From contig OY987234.1 of assembly GCA_963920705.1 (NCBI GenBank), positions 2,480,001 to 2,544,000 of the forward strand: DNA of 64,000 nt, read 5' to 3'. The notes beneath the pieces were generated by a model. It did not search any database, was not told the DNA's origin, and saw only the letters and a list, made by a program, of their open reading frames with translations. Source of the stretch: Odiellus spinosus. Lineage: Eukaryota > Arthropoda > Arachnida > Opiliones > Phalangiidae. Positions 25,631 through 38,870 of the stretch are shown here, piece by piece; position 1 is the first letter of the stretch, and each line of letters starts with the position of its first letter. Position numbers and translations under genes: made by a program.

Positions 25631-26900
25631 GTGGATCTACACTTGGGAAATTTGTGGATCTGCACTTGGGAAATTTGTGGATCTGCACTTGTGAAATTTG
25701 TGGATCTGCACATGGGAAATTTGTGGACCTACATTTGGGAAATTTGTGGATCTACACTTGAGAAATTTGTGGATCTACACTTGGGAAATTTGTGGATCTG
25801 CACTTGGGAAATTTGTGGATCTGCACTTGGGAAATTTGTGGATCTACACTTGGGAAATTTGTGGATCTATACTTCTGAAATTTGTGGATCTACACTTGGG
25901 AAATTTGAGGATCTGCACTTGGGAAATTTTTGGATCTGCACTTGGGAAATTTGTGGATCTGAACTTGGGAAATTTGTGGATCTGCACTTGGGAAATTTGT
26001 GGATCTGCACTTGGGAAATTTGTGGATCTGCACTTGGGAAATTTTTGGATCTACACTTGGGAAATTTGTGGATCTATACTTGGGAAATTTGTGGATCTAC
26101 ACTTGGGAAATTTGTGGATCTACACTTGGGAAATTTGTGGATCTACAATTGGGAAATTTGTGGATCTATACTTCTGAAATTTGTGGATCTACACTTAGGA
26201 AATTTGTGTATCTACACTTGGGAAATTTGTGGATCTACACTTAGGAAATTTGTGGTTCTGCACATGGGAAATTTGTGGACCAACATTTGGGAAATTTGTG
26301 GATCTACACTTGAGAAATTTGTGGATCTACACTTGGGAAATTTGTGGATCTGCACTTGGGAAATTTGTGGATCTGCACTTGTGAAATTTGTGGATCTGCA
26401 CTTGGGAAATTTGTGGATCTGCACTTGGGAAATTTGTGGATCTGAACTTGGGAAATTTGTGGATCTGCACTTGGGAAATTTGTGGATCTACACTTGGGAA
26501 ATTTGTGGATCTATACTTCTGAAATTTGTGGATCTACACTTCGGAAATTTGTGGATCTACACTTGGGAATTTTGTGGATCTGCACTTGGGAAATTTGCGG
26601 ATCTACACTTGGGAAATTTGTAAATCTACATTTGGGAAATTTGTGGATCTACACTTGGGAAATTTGTGGATCTACACTTGGGAAATTTGTGGATGTGCAC
26701 ATGGGAAATTTTTGGATCTACATTTGGGAAATTTGTGGATCTACAATTGGGAAATTTGTGGATCTACACTTGGGAAATTTGTGGATCTGCACTTGGGAAT
26801 TTGTGGATCTACACTTGGGAAATTTGTGGATCTACACTTGGGAAATTTGTGGATCTGCACTTGTTAAATTTGCGGATCTACACTTGGGAAATTTGTAAAT
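25631..26900 (+). repeat. Block T, first of three dispersed copies
   Basis: This block runs from TGCAC-rich type A monomers (CTTGTGAAAT, CACATGGG, GTGGACCTAC, CTTGAGAAAT) into the first type B dimer. It recurs at 34,183 (8,552 bp further, 8,575 in its 3' part) and at 39,213. The CpG-bearing monomer CTTCGGAAAT marks all three: TCGG at 26541, 35116 and 40123. This copy carries a private GTGGACCAACATTT near 26,277. GGATGTGCAC near 26,692 is shared only with the third copy (near 40,274). Confidence 0.85.
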
Positions 26901-29900
26901 CTACATTTGGGAAATTTGTGGATCTACACTTGGGAAATTTGTGGATCTACACTTGGGAAATTTGTGGATCTACACTTGGGAAATTTGTGGATCTACACTT
27001 GGGAAATTTGTGGATCTACACTGGGGAAATTTGTGGATCTGCACTTGGGAATTTGTGGATCTACACTTGGGAAATTTGTGGATCTACACTTGGGAAATTT
27101 GTGGATCTGCACTTGGGAAATTTGCGGATCTACACTTGGGAAATTTGTAAATCTACATTTGGGAAATTTGTGGATCTACACTTGGGAAATTTGTGGATCT
27201 ACACTTGGGAAATTTGTGGATCTACACTTGGGAAATTTGTGGATCTACACTTGGGAAATTTGTGGATCTACACTTGGGAAATTTGTGGATCTATACTTCT
27301 GAAATTTGTGGATCTACACTTAGGAATTTTGTGGATCTACACTTGGTAAATAGGAGGATCTGCACTTGGGAAATTTGTGGATCTGCACTTATGAAATTTG
27401 TGGATCTGCACTTGGGAAATTTGTGGATCTGCACTTGGGAAATTTGTGGATCTGCACTTGGGAAATTTGTGGATCAGAACTTGGGAAATTTGTTTATCAG
27501 CACTTGGGAAATTGGTGGATCTGCACTTGGGAAATTTGTGGATCTACACTTGGGAAATTTGTGGATCTACACTTGGGAAATTTGTGGATCTACACTTGGG
27601 AAATTTGTGGATCTACACTTGGGAAATTTGTGGATCTACACTTGGGAAATTTGTTGATCTACACTTGGGAAATTTGTGGATCTACACTTGGGAAATTTGT
27701 GGATCTATACTTCTGAAATTTGTGGATCTACACTTAGGAAATTTGTGGATCTACACTTGGGAAATTTGAGGATCTGCACTTGGGAAATTTGTGGATCTGC
27801 ACATGGGAAATTTGTGGATCTAGATTTGGGAAATTTGTGGATCTACACTTGGGAAATTTGTGGATCTACACTTGGGAAATTTGTGGATCTGCACTTGGGA
27901 AATTTGCGGATCTACACTTGGGAAATTTGTAAATCTACATTTGGGAAATTTGTGGATCTACACTTGGGAAATTTGTGGATCTACACTTGGGAAATTTGTG
28001 GATCTGCACATGGGAAATTTTTGGATCTACATTTGGGAAATTTGTGGATCTACACTTGGGAAATTTGTGGATCTACACTTGGGAAATTTGTGGATCTGCA
28101 CTTGGGAATTTGTGGATCTACACTTAAGAAATTTGTGGATCTACACTTGGGAAATTTGTGGATCTGCACTTGGGAAATTTGCGGATCTACACTTGGGAAA
28201 TTTGTAAATCTACATTTGGGAAATTTGTGGATCTACACTTGGGAAATTTGTGGATCTACACTTGGGAAATTTGTGGATCTACACTTGGGAAATTTGTGGA
28301 TCTACACTTGGGAAATTTGTGGATCTACACTTGGGAAATTTGTGGATCTACACTTGGGAAATTTGTGGATCTGCACTTGGGAATTTGTGGATCTACACTT
28401 GGGAAATTTGTGGTTCTACACTTGGGAAATTTGTGGATCTGCACTTGGGAAATTTGCGGATCTACACTTGGGAAATTTGTAAATCTACATTTGGGAAATT
28501 TGTGGATCTACACTTGGGAAATTTGTGGATCTACACTTGGGAAATTTGTGGATCTACACTTGGGAAATTTGTGGATCTACACTTGGGAAATTTGTGGATC
28601 TACACTTGGGAAATTTGTGGATCTATACTTCTGAAATTTGTGGATCTACACTTAGGAATTTTGTGGATCTACACTTGGTAAATAGGAGGATCTGCACTTG
28701 GGAAATCTGTGGATCTGCACTTATGAAATTTGTGGATCTGCACTTGGGAAATTTGTGGATCTGCACTTGGGAAATTTGTGGATCTTCACTTGGGAAATTT
28801 GTGGATCAGAACTTGGGAAATTTGTTTATCAGCACTTGGGAAATTGGTGGATCTGCACTTGGGAAATTTGTGGATCTACACTTGGGAAATTTGTGGATCT
28901 ACACTTGGGAAATTTGTGGATCTACACTTGGGAAATTTGTGGATCTACACTTGGGAAATTTGTGGATCTACACTTGGGAAATTTGTTGATCTACACTTGG
29001 GAAATTTGTGGATCTACACTTGGGAAATTTGTGGATCTATACTTCTGAAATTTGTGGATCTACACTTAGGAAATTTGTGGATCTACACTTGGGAAATTTG
29101 AGGATCTGCACTTGGGAAATTTGTGGATCTGCACATGGGAAATTTGTGGATCTACACTTGGGAAATTTGTGGATCTACACTTGGGAAATTTGTGGATCTA
29201 CACTTGGGAAATTTGCGGATCTACACTTGGGAAATTTGTAAATCTACATTTGGGAAATTTGTGGATCTACACTTGGGAAATTTGTGGATCTACACTTGTG
29301 AAATTTGTGGATCTGCACATGGGAAATTTGTGGATCTACATTTGGGAAATTTGTGGATCTACACTTGGGAAATTTGTGGATCTACACTTGGGAAATTTGT
29401 GGATCTACACTTGGGAAATTTGTGGATCTACACTTGGGAAATTTGTGGATCTACACTTGGGAAATTTGTGGATCTACACTTGGGAAATTTGTTGATCTAC
29501 ACTTGGGAAATTTGTGGATCTACACTTGGGAAATTTGTGGATCTATACTTCTGAAATTTGTGGATCTACACTTAGGAAATTTGTGGATCTACACTTGGGA
29601 AATTTGTGGATCTACACTTGGGAAATTTGCGGATCTACACTTGTGAAATTTGTGGATCTACACTTAGGAAATTTGTGGATCTACACTTGGGAAATTTGAG
29701 GATCTGCACTTGGGAAATTTGTGGATCTGCACATGGTAAATTTGTGGATCTAGATTTGGGAAATTTGTGGATCTACACTTGGGAAATTTGTGGATCTACA
29801 CTTGGGAAATTTGTGGATCTGCACTTGGGAAATTTGCGGATCTACACTTGGGAAATTTGTAAATCTACATTTGGGAAATTTGTGGATCTACACTTGGGAA

Positions 29901-31900
29901 ATTTGTGGATCTACACTTGTGAAATTTGTGGATCTGCACATGGGAAATTTGTGGATCTACACTTGGGAAATTTGTGGATCTGCACTTGGGAAATTTGTGG
30001 ATCTGCACTTGTGAAATTTGTGGATCTGCACATGGGAAATTTGTGGACCTACATTTGGGAAATTTGTGGATATACACTTGAGAAATTTGTGGATTTACAC
30101 TTGGGAAATTTGTGGATCTACACTTGGGAAATTTTTGGATCTACACTTGGGAAATTTGGTGATCTACACTTGGGAAATTTGTGGATCTACACTTGGGAAA
30201 TTTGTGGATCTACACTTGGGAAATTTGTGGATCTACACTTGGGAAATTTGTTGATCTACACTTGGGAAATTTGTGGATCTACACTTGGGAAATTTGTGGA
30301 TCTATACTTCTGAAATTTGTGGATCTACACTTAGGAAATTTGTGGATCTACACTTGGGAAATTTGTGGATCTACACTTGGGAAATTTGTGGATCTGCACT
30401 TGGGAAATTTGTGGATCTGCACTTGTGAAATTTGTGGATCTGCACATGGGAAATTTGTGGACCTACATTTGGGAAATTTGTGGATATACACTTGAGAAAT
30501 TTGTGGATTTACACTTGGGAAATTTGTGGATCTACACTTGGGAAATTTGTGGATCTACACTTGGGAAATTTGCGGATCTACACTTGTGAAATTTGTGGAT
30601 CTACACTTAGGAAATTTGTGGATCTACACTTGGGAAATTTGAGGATCTGCACTTGGGAAATTTGTGGATCTGCACATGGTAAATTTGTGGATCTAGATTT
30701 GGGAAATTTGTGGATCTACACTTGGGAAATTTGTGGATCTACACTTGGGAAATTTGTGGATCTGCACTTGGGAAATTTGCGGATCTACACTTGGGAAATT
30801 TGTAAATCTACATTTGGGAAATTTGTGGATCTACACTTGGGAAATTTGTGGATCTACACTTGTGAAATTTGTGGATCTGCACATGGGAAATTTGTGGATC
30901 TACACTTGGGAAATTTGTGGATCTGCACTTGGGAAATTTGTGGATCTGCACTTGTGAAATTTGTGGATCTGCACATGGGAAATTTGTGGACCTACATTTG
31001 GGAAATTTGTGGATATACACTTGAGAAATTTGTGGATTTACACTTGGGAAATTTGTGGATCTACACTTGGGAAATTTTTGGATCTACACTTGGGAAATTT
31101 GGTGATCTACACTTGGGAAATTTGTGGATCTACACTTGGGAAATTTGTGGATCTACACTTGGGAAATTTGTGGATCTACACTTGGGAAATTTGTTGATCT
31201 ACACTTGGGAAATTTGTGGATCTACACTTGGGAAATTTGTGGATCTATACTTCTGAAATTTGTGGATCTACACTTAGGAAATTTGTGGATCTACACTTGG
31301 GAAATTTGAGGATCTGCACTTGGGAAATTTGTGGATCTGCACATGGGAAATTTGTGGATCTACACTTGGGAAATTTGTGGATCTACACTTGGGAAATTTG
31401 TGGATCTACACTTGGGAAATTTGCGGATCTACACTTGGGAAATTTGTAAATCTACATTTGGGAAATTTGTGGATCTACACTTGGGAAATTTGTGGATCTA
31501 CACTTGTGAAATTTGTGGATCTGCACATGGGAAATTTGTGGATCTACATTTGGGAAATTTGTGGATCTACACTTGGGAAATTTGTGGATCTACACTTGGG
31601 AAATTTGTGGATCTACACTTGGGAAATTTGTGGATCTACACTTGGGAAATTTGTGGATCTACACTTGGGAAATTTGTTGATCTACACTTGGGAAATTTGT
31701 GGATCTACACTTGGGAAATTTGTGGATCTATACTTCTGAAATTTGTGGATCTACACTTAGGAAATTTGTGGATCTACACTTGGGAAATTTGTGGATCTAC
31801 ACTTGGGAAATTTGCGGATCTACACTTGGGAAATTTGTAAATCCACATTTGGGAAATTTGTGGATCTACACTTGGGAAATTTGTGGATCTACACTTGTGA
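26901..31900 (+). repeat. Type B array with 1,332-, 943- and 2,208-bp repeats
   Basis: GCGG/GTAAAT dimers recur throughout. The marker GGATCAGAAC lies at 27471 and 28803, 1,332 bp apart (58 monomers minus 2). TCTAGA at 29749 and 30692 marks a tandem pair 943 bp long (41 monomers), which contains an inset of type A monomers (CTTGTGAAAT, CACATGGG, GTGGACCTAC, GGATATACAC). Material near 29,010-29,500 returns near 31,216-31,700 at 2,208 bp (96 monomers), so the 943-bp pair sits between two copies of its flank. A variant GTAAATCCAC appears near 31,840. Confidence 0.82.
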
Positions 31901-34182
31901 AATTTGTGGATCTGCACATGGGAAATTTGTGGATCTACACTTGGGAAATTTGTGGATCTGCACTTGGGAAATTTGTGGATTTACACTTGGGAAATTTGTG
32001 GATCTACACTTGGGAAATTTTTGGATCTACACTTGGGAAATTTGGTGATCTACACTTGGGAAATTTGTGGATCTACACTTGGGAAATTTGTGGATCTACA
32101 CTTGGGAAATTTGTGGATCTACACTTGGGAAATTTGTGGATCTACACTTGGGAAATATGTGGATCTGCACTTGGGAAATTTGTGGATCTACACTTGGGAA
32201 ATTTGTGTATCTACACTTGGGAAATTTGTGGATCTACTCTTGGGAAATCTGTGGATCTGCACTTGGGAAATTTGTGGATCTACACTTGGGAAATTTGTGG
32301 ATCTGCACTTATGAAATTTGTGGTTCTACACTTGGGAATTTTGTGGATCTACATTTGGGAAATTTGTGGATCTACACTTGGGAAATTTGTGGATCTGCAC
32401 TTGGGAAATTTGTGGGTCTACACTTGGGAAATTTGTGGATTTACACTTGGGAAATTTGTGGATTTACACTTGGGAAATTTGTGGATCTACACTTGGGAAA
32501 TTTTTGGATCTACACTTGAGAAATTTGGTGATCTACACTTGGGAAATTTGTGGATCTACACTTGGGAAATTTGTGGATCTACACTAGGGAAATTTGTGGA
32601 TCTACACTTGGGAAATTTGTGGATCTACACTTGGAAAATTTGTGGATCTATACTTCTGAAATTTGTGGATCTATACTTAGGAATTTTGTGGATCTACACT
32701 TGGGAAATAAGAGGATCTGCACTTGGGAAATTTGTGGATCTGCACTTATGAAATTTGTGGATCGGCACTTGGGAAATTTGTGGATCTGCACTTGGGAAAT
32801 TTGTGGATCTACACTTGTGAAATTTGTGGATCTACACTTGGGAAATTTGTGGATCGACACTTGGGAAATTTGTGGATCTATACTTCTGAAATTTGTGGAT
32901 CTACACTTAGGAATTTTGTGGATCTACACTTGGGAAATAGGAGGATCTGCACTTGGGAAATTTGTGGATCTGCACTTGGGAAATTTGTGGATCTACACTT
33001 GGGAAATTTGTGGATCTGCACTTGGGAAATTTGTGGATCTGCACTTGGGAAATTTGTGGATCTGCACTTGGGAAATTTGTGGATCTGCACTTGGGAAATT
33101 TGTGGATATGCACTTGGGAAATTTGTGGATCTGCACTTGGGAAATTTTTGGATCTGCACTTGTGAAATTTGTGGATCTGCACTTGGGAAATTTGTGGTTC
33201 TGCACATGGGAAATTTGTGGCCCTACATTTGGGAAATTTGTGGATCTACACTTGAGAAATTTGTGGATCTACACTTGGGAAATTTGTGGATCTGCACTTG
33301 GGAAATTTGTGGATCTGCACTTGGGAAATTTGTGGATCTGCACTTGTGAAATTTGTGGATCTGCACTTGGGAAATTTGTGGATCTGCACTTGAGAAATTT
33401 GTGGATCTGAACTTGGGAAATTTGTGGATCTGCACTTGGGAAATTTGTGGATCTACACTTGGGAAATTTGTGGATCTATACTTCTGAAATTTGTGGATCT
33501 ACACTTGGGAAATTTGTGGATCTGCACTTGGGAAATTTGTGGATCTGCACTTGTGAAATTTGTGGATCTGCACATGGGAAATTTGTGGACCTACATTTGG
33601 GAAATTTGTGGATCTACACTTGAGAAATTTGTGGATCTACACTTGGGAAATTTGTGGATCTGCACTTGGGAAATTTGTGGATCTGCACTTGTGAAATTTG
33701 TGGATCTGCACTTGGGAAATTTGTGGATCTGCACTTGGGAAATTTGTGGATCTGCACTTGGGAAATTTGTGGATCTGAACTTGGGAAATTTGTGGATCTG
33801 CACTTGGGAAATTTGTGGATCTACACTTGGGAAATTTGTGGATCTATACTTCTGAAATTTGTGGATCTACACTTGGGAAATTTGAGGATCTGCACTTGGG
33901 AAATTTTTGGATCTGCACTTGGGAAATTTGTGGATCTGAACTTGGGAAATTTGTGGATCTGCACTTGGGAAATTTGTGGATCTGCACTTGGGAAATTTGT
34001 GGATCTGCACTTGTGAAATTTGTGGATCTGCACTTGGGAAATTTGTGGATCTGCACTTGGGAAATTTGTGGATCTGCACTTGGGAAATTTGTGGATCTGA
34101 ACTTGGGAAATTTGTGGATCTGCACTTGGGAAATTTGTGGATCTACACTTGGGAAATTTGTTGATCTATACTTCTGAAATTT
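31901..34182 (+). repeat. Type A block within the type B domain
   Basis: From about 31,970 the array returns to the type A order of the 10.2-11.4 kb stretch, with offset 21,732 bp; ACTAGGG at 32583 matches 10851. GTGGCCCTAC near 33,220 closes that part. From about 33,400 it switches to CTGAACTTGG and CTTGTGAAAT monomers like those at 23.1-23.6 kb. An extra stretch with GGATCGACAC near 32,850 is absent from the 10.8-kb parent but present at 54.6 kb, linking this copy to the distal one. Confidence 0.8.
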
Positions 34183-35430
34183 GTGGATCTACACTTGGGA
34201 AATTTGTGGATCTGCACTTGGGAAATTTGTGGATCTGCACTTGTGAAATTTGTGGATCTGCACATGGGAAATTTGTGGACCTACATTTGGGAAATTTGTG
34301 GATCTACACTTGAGAAATTTGTGGATCTACACTTGGGAAATTTGTGGATCTGCACTTGGGAAATTTGTGGATCTGCACTTGGGAAATTTGTGGATCTACA
34401 CTTGGGAAATTTGTGGATCTATACTTCTGAAATTTGTGGATCTACACTTGGGAAATTTGAGGATCTGCACTTGGGAAATTTTTGGATCTGCACTTGGGAA
34501 ATTTGTGGATCTGAACTTGGGAAATTTGTGGATCTGCACTTGGGAAATTTGTGGATCTGCACTTGGGAAATTTGTGGATCTGCACTTGGGAAATTTTTGG
34601 ATCTACACTTGGGAAATTTGTGGATCTATACTTGGGAAATTTGTGGATCTACACTTGGGAAATTTGTGGATCTACACTTGGGAAATTTGTGGATCTACAC
34701 TTGGGAAATTTGTGGATCTATACTTCTGAAATTTGTGGATCTACACTTAGGAAATTTGTGTATCTACACTTGGGAAATTTGTGGATCTACACTTAGGAAA
34801 TTTGTGGTTCTGCACATGGGAAATTTGTGGACCTACATTTGGGAAATTTGTGGATCTACACTTGAGAAATTTGTGGATCTACACTTGGGAAATTTGTGGA
34901 TCTGCACTTGGGAAATTTGTGGATCTGCACTTGTGAAATTTGTGGATCTGCACTTGGGAAATTTGTGGATCTGCACTTGGGAAATTTGTGGATCTGCACT
35001 TGGGAAATTTGTGGATCTGAACTTGGGAAATTTGTGGATCTGCACTTGGGAAATTTGTGGATCTACACTTGGGAAATTTGTGGATCTATACTTCTGAAAT
35101 TTGTGGATCTACACTTCGGAAATTTGTGGATCTACACTTGGGAATTTTGTGGATCTGCACTTGGGAAATTTGCGGATCTACACTTGGGAAATTTGTAAAT
35201 CTACATTTGGGAAATTTGTGGATCTACACTTGGGAAATTTGTGGATCTACATTTGGGAAATTTGTGGATCTACACTTGGGAAATTTGTGGATCTACACTT
35301 GGGAAATTTGTGGATCTGCACTTGGGAATTTGTGGATCTACACTTGGGAAATTTGTGGATCTACACTTGGGAAATTTGTGGATCTGCACTTGGGAAATTT
35401 GCGGATCTACACTTGGGAAATTTGTAAATC
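34183..35430 (+). repeat. Block T, second dispersed copy
   Basis: Matches 25,631 onward at 8,552 bp, and the CTTCGGAAAT marker has TCGG at 35116. Unlike the other two copies it lacks the GGATGTGCAC monomer and its neighbours: near 35,240 it passes straight to a CTACATTTGGG monomer, a short deletion inside the type B tail. After this block the array continues as type B. Confidence 0.85.
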
Positions 35431-38400
35431 TACATTTGGGAAATTTGTGGATCTACACTTGGGAAATTTGTGGATCTACACTTGGGAAATTTGTGGATCT
35501 ACACTTGGGAAATTTGTGGATCTACACTTGGGAAATTTGTGGATCTACACTTGGGAAATTTGTGGATCTGCACTTGGGAATTTGTGGATCTACACTTGGG
35601 AAATTTGTGGATCTACACTTGGGAAATTTGTGGATCTGCACTTGGGAAATTTGCGGATCTACACTTGGGAAATTTGTAAATCTACATTTGGGAAATTTGT
35701 GGATCTACACTTGGGAAATTTGTGGATCTACACTTGGGAAATTTGTGGATCTACACTTGGGAAATTTGTGGATCTACACTTGGGAAATTTGTGGATCTAC
35801 ACTTGGGAAATTTGTGGATCTATACTTCTGAAATTTGTGGATCTACACTTAGGAATTTTGTGGATCTACACTTAGGAATTTTGTGGATCTACACTTGGTA
35901 AATAGAAGGATCTGCACTTGGGAAATTTGTGGATCTGCACTTATGAAATTTGTGGATCTGCACTTGGGAAATTTGTGGATCTACACTTGGGAAATTTGTG
36001 GATCTACACTTGGGAAATTTGTGGATCTACACTTGGGAAATTTGTGGATTTACACTTGGGAAATTTGTGGATCTACACTTGGGAAATTTGTTGATCTACA
36101 CTTGGGAAATTTGTGGATCTACACTTGGGAAATTTGTGGATCTATACTTCTGAAATTTGTGGATCTACACTTAGGAAATTTGTGGATCTACACTTGGGAA
36201 ATTTAAGGATCTGCACTTGGGAAATTTGTGGATCTGCACATGGGAAATTTGTGGATCTAGATTTGGGAAATTTGTGGATCTACACTTGGGAAATTTGTGG
36301 ATCTACACTTGGGAAATTTGTGGATCTGCACTTGGGAAATTTGCGGATCTACACTTGGGAAATTTGTAAATCTACATTTGGGAAATTTGTGGATCTACAC
36401 TTGGGAAATTTGTGGATCTACACTTGGGAAATTTGTGGATCTGCACATGGGAAATTTTTGGATCTACATTTGGGAAATTTGTGGATCTACACTTGGGAAA
36501 TTTGTGGATCTACACTTGGGAAATTTGTGGATCTGCACTTGGGAATTTGTGGATCTACACTTGGGAAATTTGTGGATCTACACTTGGGAAATTTGTGGAT
36601 CTGCACTTGGGAAATTTGCGGATCTACACTTGAGAAATTTGTAAATCTACATTTGGGAAATTTGTGGATCTACACTTGGGAAATTTGTGGATCTACACTT
36701 GGGAAATTTGTGGATCTACACTTGGGAAATTTGTGGATCTACACTTGGGAAATTTGTGGATCTACACTTGGGAAATTTGTGGATCTACACTTGGGAAATT
36801 TGTGGATCTGCACTTGGGAAATTTGCGGATCTACACTTGGGAAATTTGTAAATCTACATTTGGGAAATTTGTGGATCTACACTTGGGAAATTTGTGGATC
36901 TACACTTGGGAAATTTGTGGATCTACACTTGGGAAATTTGTGGATCTACACTTGGGAAATTTGTGGATCTACACTTGGGAAATTTGTGGATCTGCACTTG
37001 GGAATTTGTGGATCTACACTTGGGAAATTTGTGGATCTACACTTGGGAAATTTGTGGATCTGCACTTGGGAAATTTGCGGATCTACACTTGGGAAATTTG
37101 TAAATCTACATTTGGGAAATTTGTGGATCTACACTTGGGAAATTTGTGGATCTACACTTGGGAAATTTGTGGATCTACACTTGGGAAATTTGTGGATCTA
37201 CACTTGGGAAATTTGTGGATCTACTCTTGGGAAATTTGTGGATCTATACTTCTGAAATTTGTGGATCTACACTTAGGAATTTTGTGGATCTACACTTAGG
37301 AATTTTGTGGATCTACACTTGGTAAATAGAAGGATCTGCACTTGGGAAATTTGTGGATCTGCACTTATGAAATTTGTGGATCTGCACTTGGGAAATTTGT
37401 GGATCTGCACTTGGGAAATTTGTGGATCTGCACTTGGGAAATTTGTGGATCAGAACTTGGGAAATTTGTTTATCAGCACTTGGGAAATTGGTGGATCTGC
37501 ACTTGGGAAATTTGTGGATCTACACATGGGAAATTTGTGGATCTACACTTGGGAAATTTGTGGATCTACACTTGGGAAATTTGTGGATTTACACTTGGGA
37601 AATTTGTGGATCTACACTTGGGAAATTTGTTGATCTACACTTGGGAAATTTGTGGATCTACACTTGGGAAATTTGTGGATCTATACTTCTGAAATTTGTG
37701 GATCTACACTTAGGAAATTTGTGGATCTACACTTGGGAAATTTGAGGATCTGCACTTGGGAAATTTGTGGATCTGCACATGGGAAATTTGTGGATCTAGA
37801 TTTGGGAAATTTGTGGATCTACACTTGGGAAATTTGTGGATCTGCACTTGGGAAATTTGCGGATCTACACTTGGGAAATTTGTAAATCTACATTTGGGAA
37901 ATTTGTGGATCTACACTTGGGAAATTTGTGGATCTACACTTGGGAAATTTGTGGATCTGCACATGGGAAATTTTTGGATCTACATTTGGGAAATTTGTGG
38001 ATCTACACTTGGGAAATTTGTGGATCTACACTTGGGAAATTTGTGGATCTGCACTTGGGAATTTGTGGATCTACACTTGGGAAATTTGTGGATCTACACT
38101 TGGGAAATTTGTGGATCTGCACTTGGGAAATTTGCGGATCTACACTTGAGAAATTTGTAAATCTACATTTGGGAAATTTGTGGATCTACACTTGGGAAAT
38201 TTGTGGATCTACACTTGGGAAATTTGTGGATCTACACTTGGGAAATTTGTGGATCTACACTTGGGAAATTTGTGGATCTACACTTGGGAAATTTGTGGAT
38301 CTGCACTTGGGAATTTGTGGATCTACACTTGGGAAATTTGTGGATCTACACTTGGGAAATTTGTGGATCTGCACTTGGAAATTTGCGGATCTACACTTGG

Positions 38401-38870
38401 GAAATTTGTAAATCTACATTTGGGAAATTTGTGGATCTACACTTGGGAAATTTGTGGATCTACACTTGGGAAATTTGTGGATCTACACTTGGGAAATTTG
38501 TGGATCTACACTTGGGAAATTTGTGGATCTACACTTGGGAAATTTGTGGATCTATACTTCTGAAATTTGTGGATCTACACTTAGGAAATTTGTGGATCTA
38601 CACTTGGGAAATTTGAGGATCTGCACTTGGGAAATTTGTGGATCTGCACATGGGAAATTTGTGGATCTAGATTTGGGAAATTTGTGGATCTACACTTGGG
38701 AAATTTGTGGATCTACACTTGGGAAATTTGTGGATCTGCACTTGGGAAATTTGCGGATCTACACTTGGGAAATTTGTAAATCTACATTTGGGAAATTTGT
38801 GGATCTACACTTGGGAAATTTGTGGATCTACACTTGTGAAATTTGTGGATCTGCACATGGGAAATTTGTG
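35431..38870 (+). repeat. Type B array with a 252-bp basic higher-order repeat
   Basis: GCGG occurs at 35401 and 35653, and at 36825 and 37077, each pair 252 bp apart: 11 monomers, one of which is a 22-mer (CTTGGGAATTTGTGG). Another spacing, 36343 to 36618, is 275 bp (12 monomers minus 1). TCTAGA occurs at 36256, 37795 and 38666. GGATCAGAAC occurs at 37447. Two consecutive CTTAGGAATTTT monomers near 35,850-35,880 and 37,270-37,300 lead into AATAGAAGG, a variant spelling of the usual AATAGGAGG. Confidence 0.82.
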
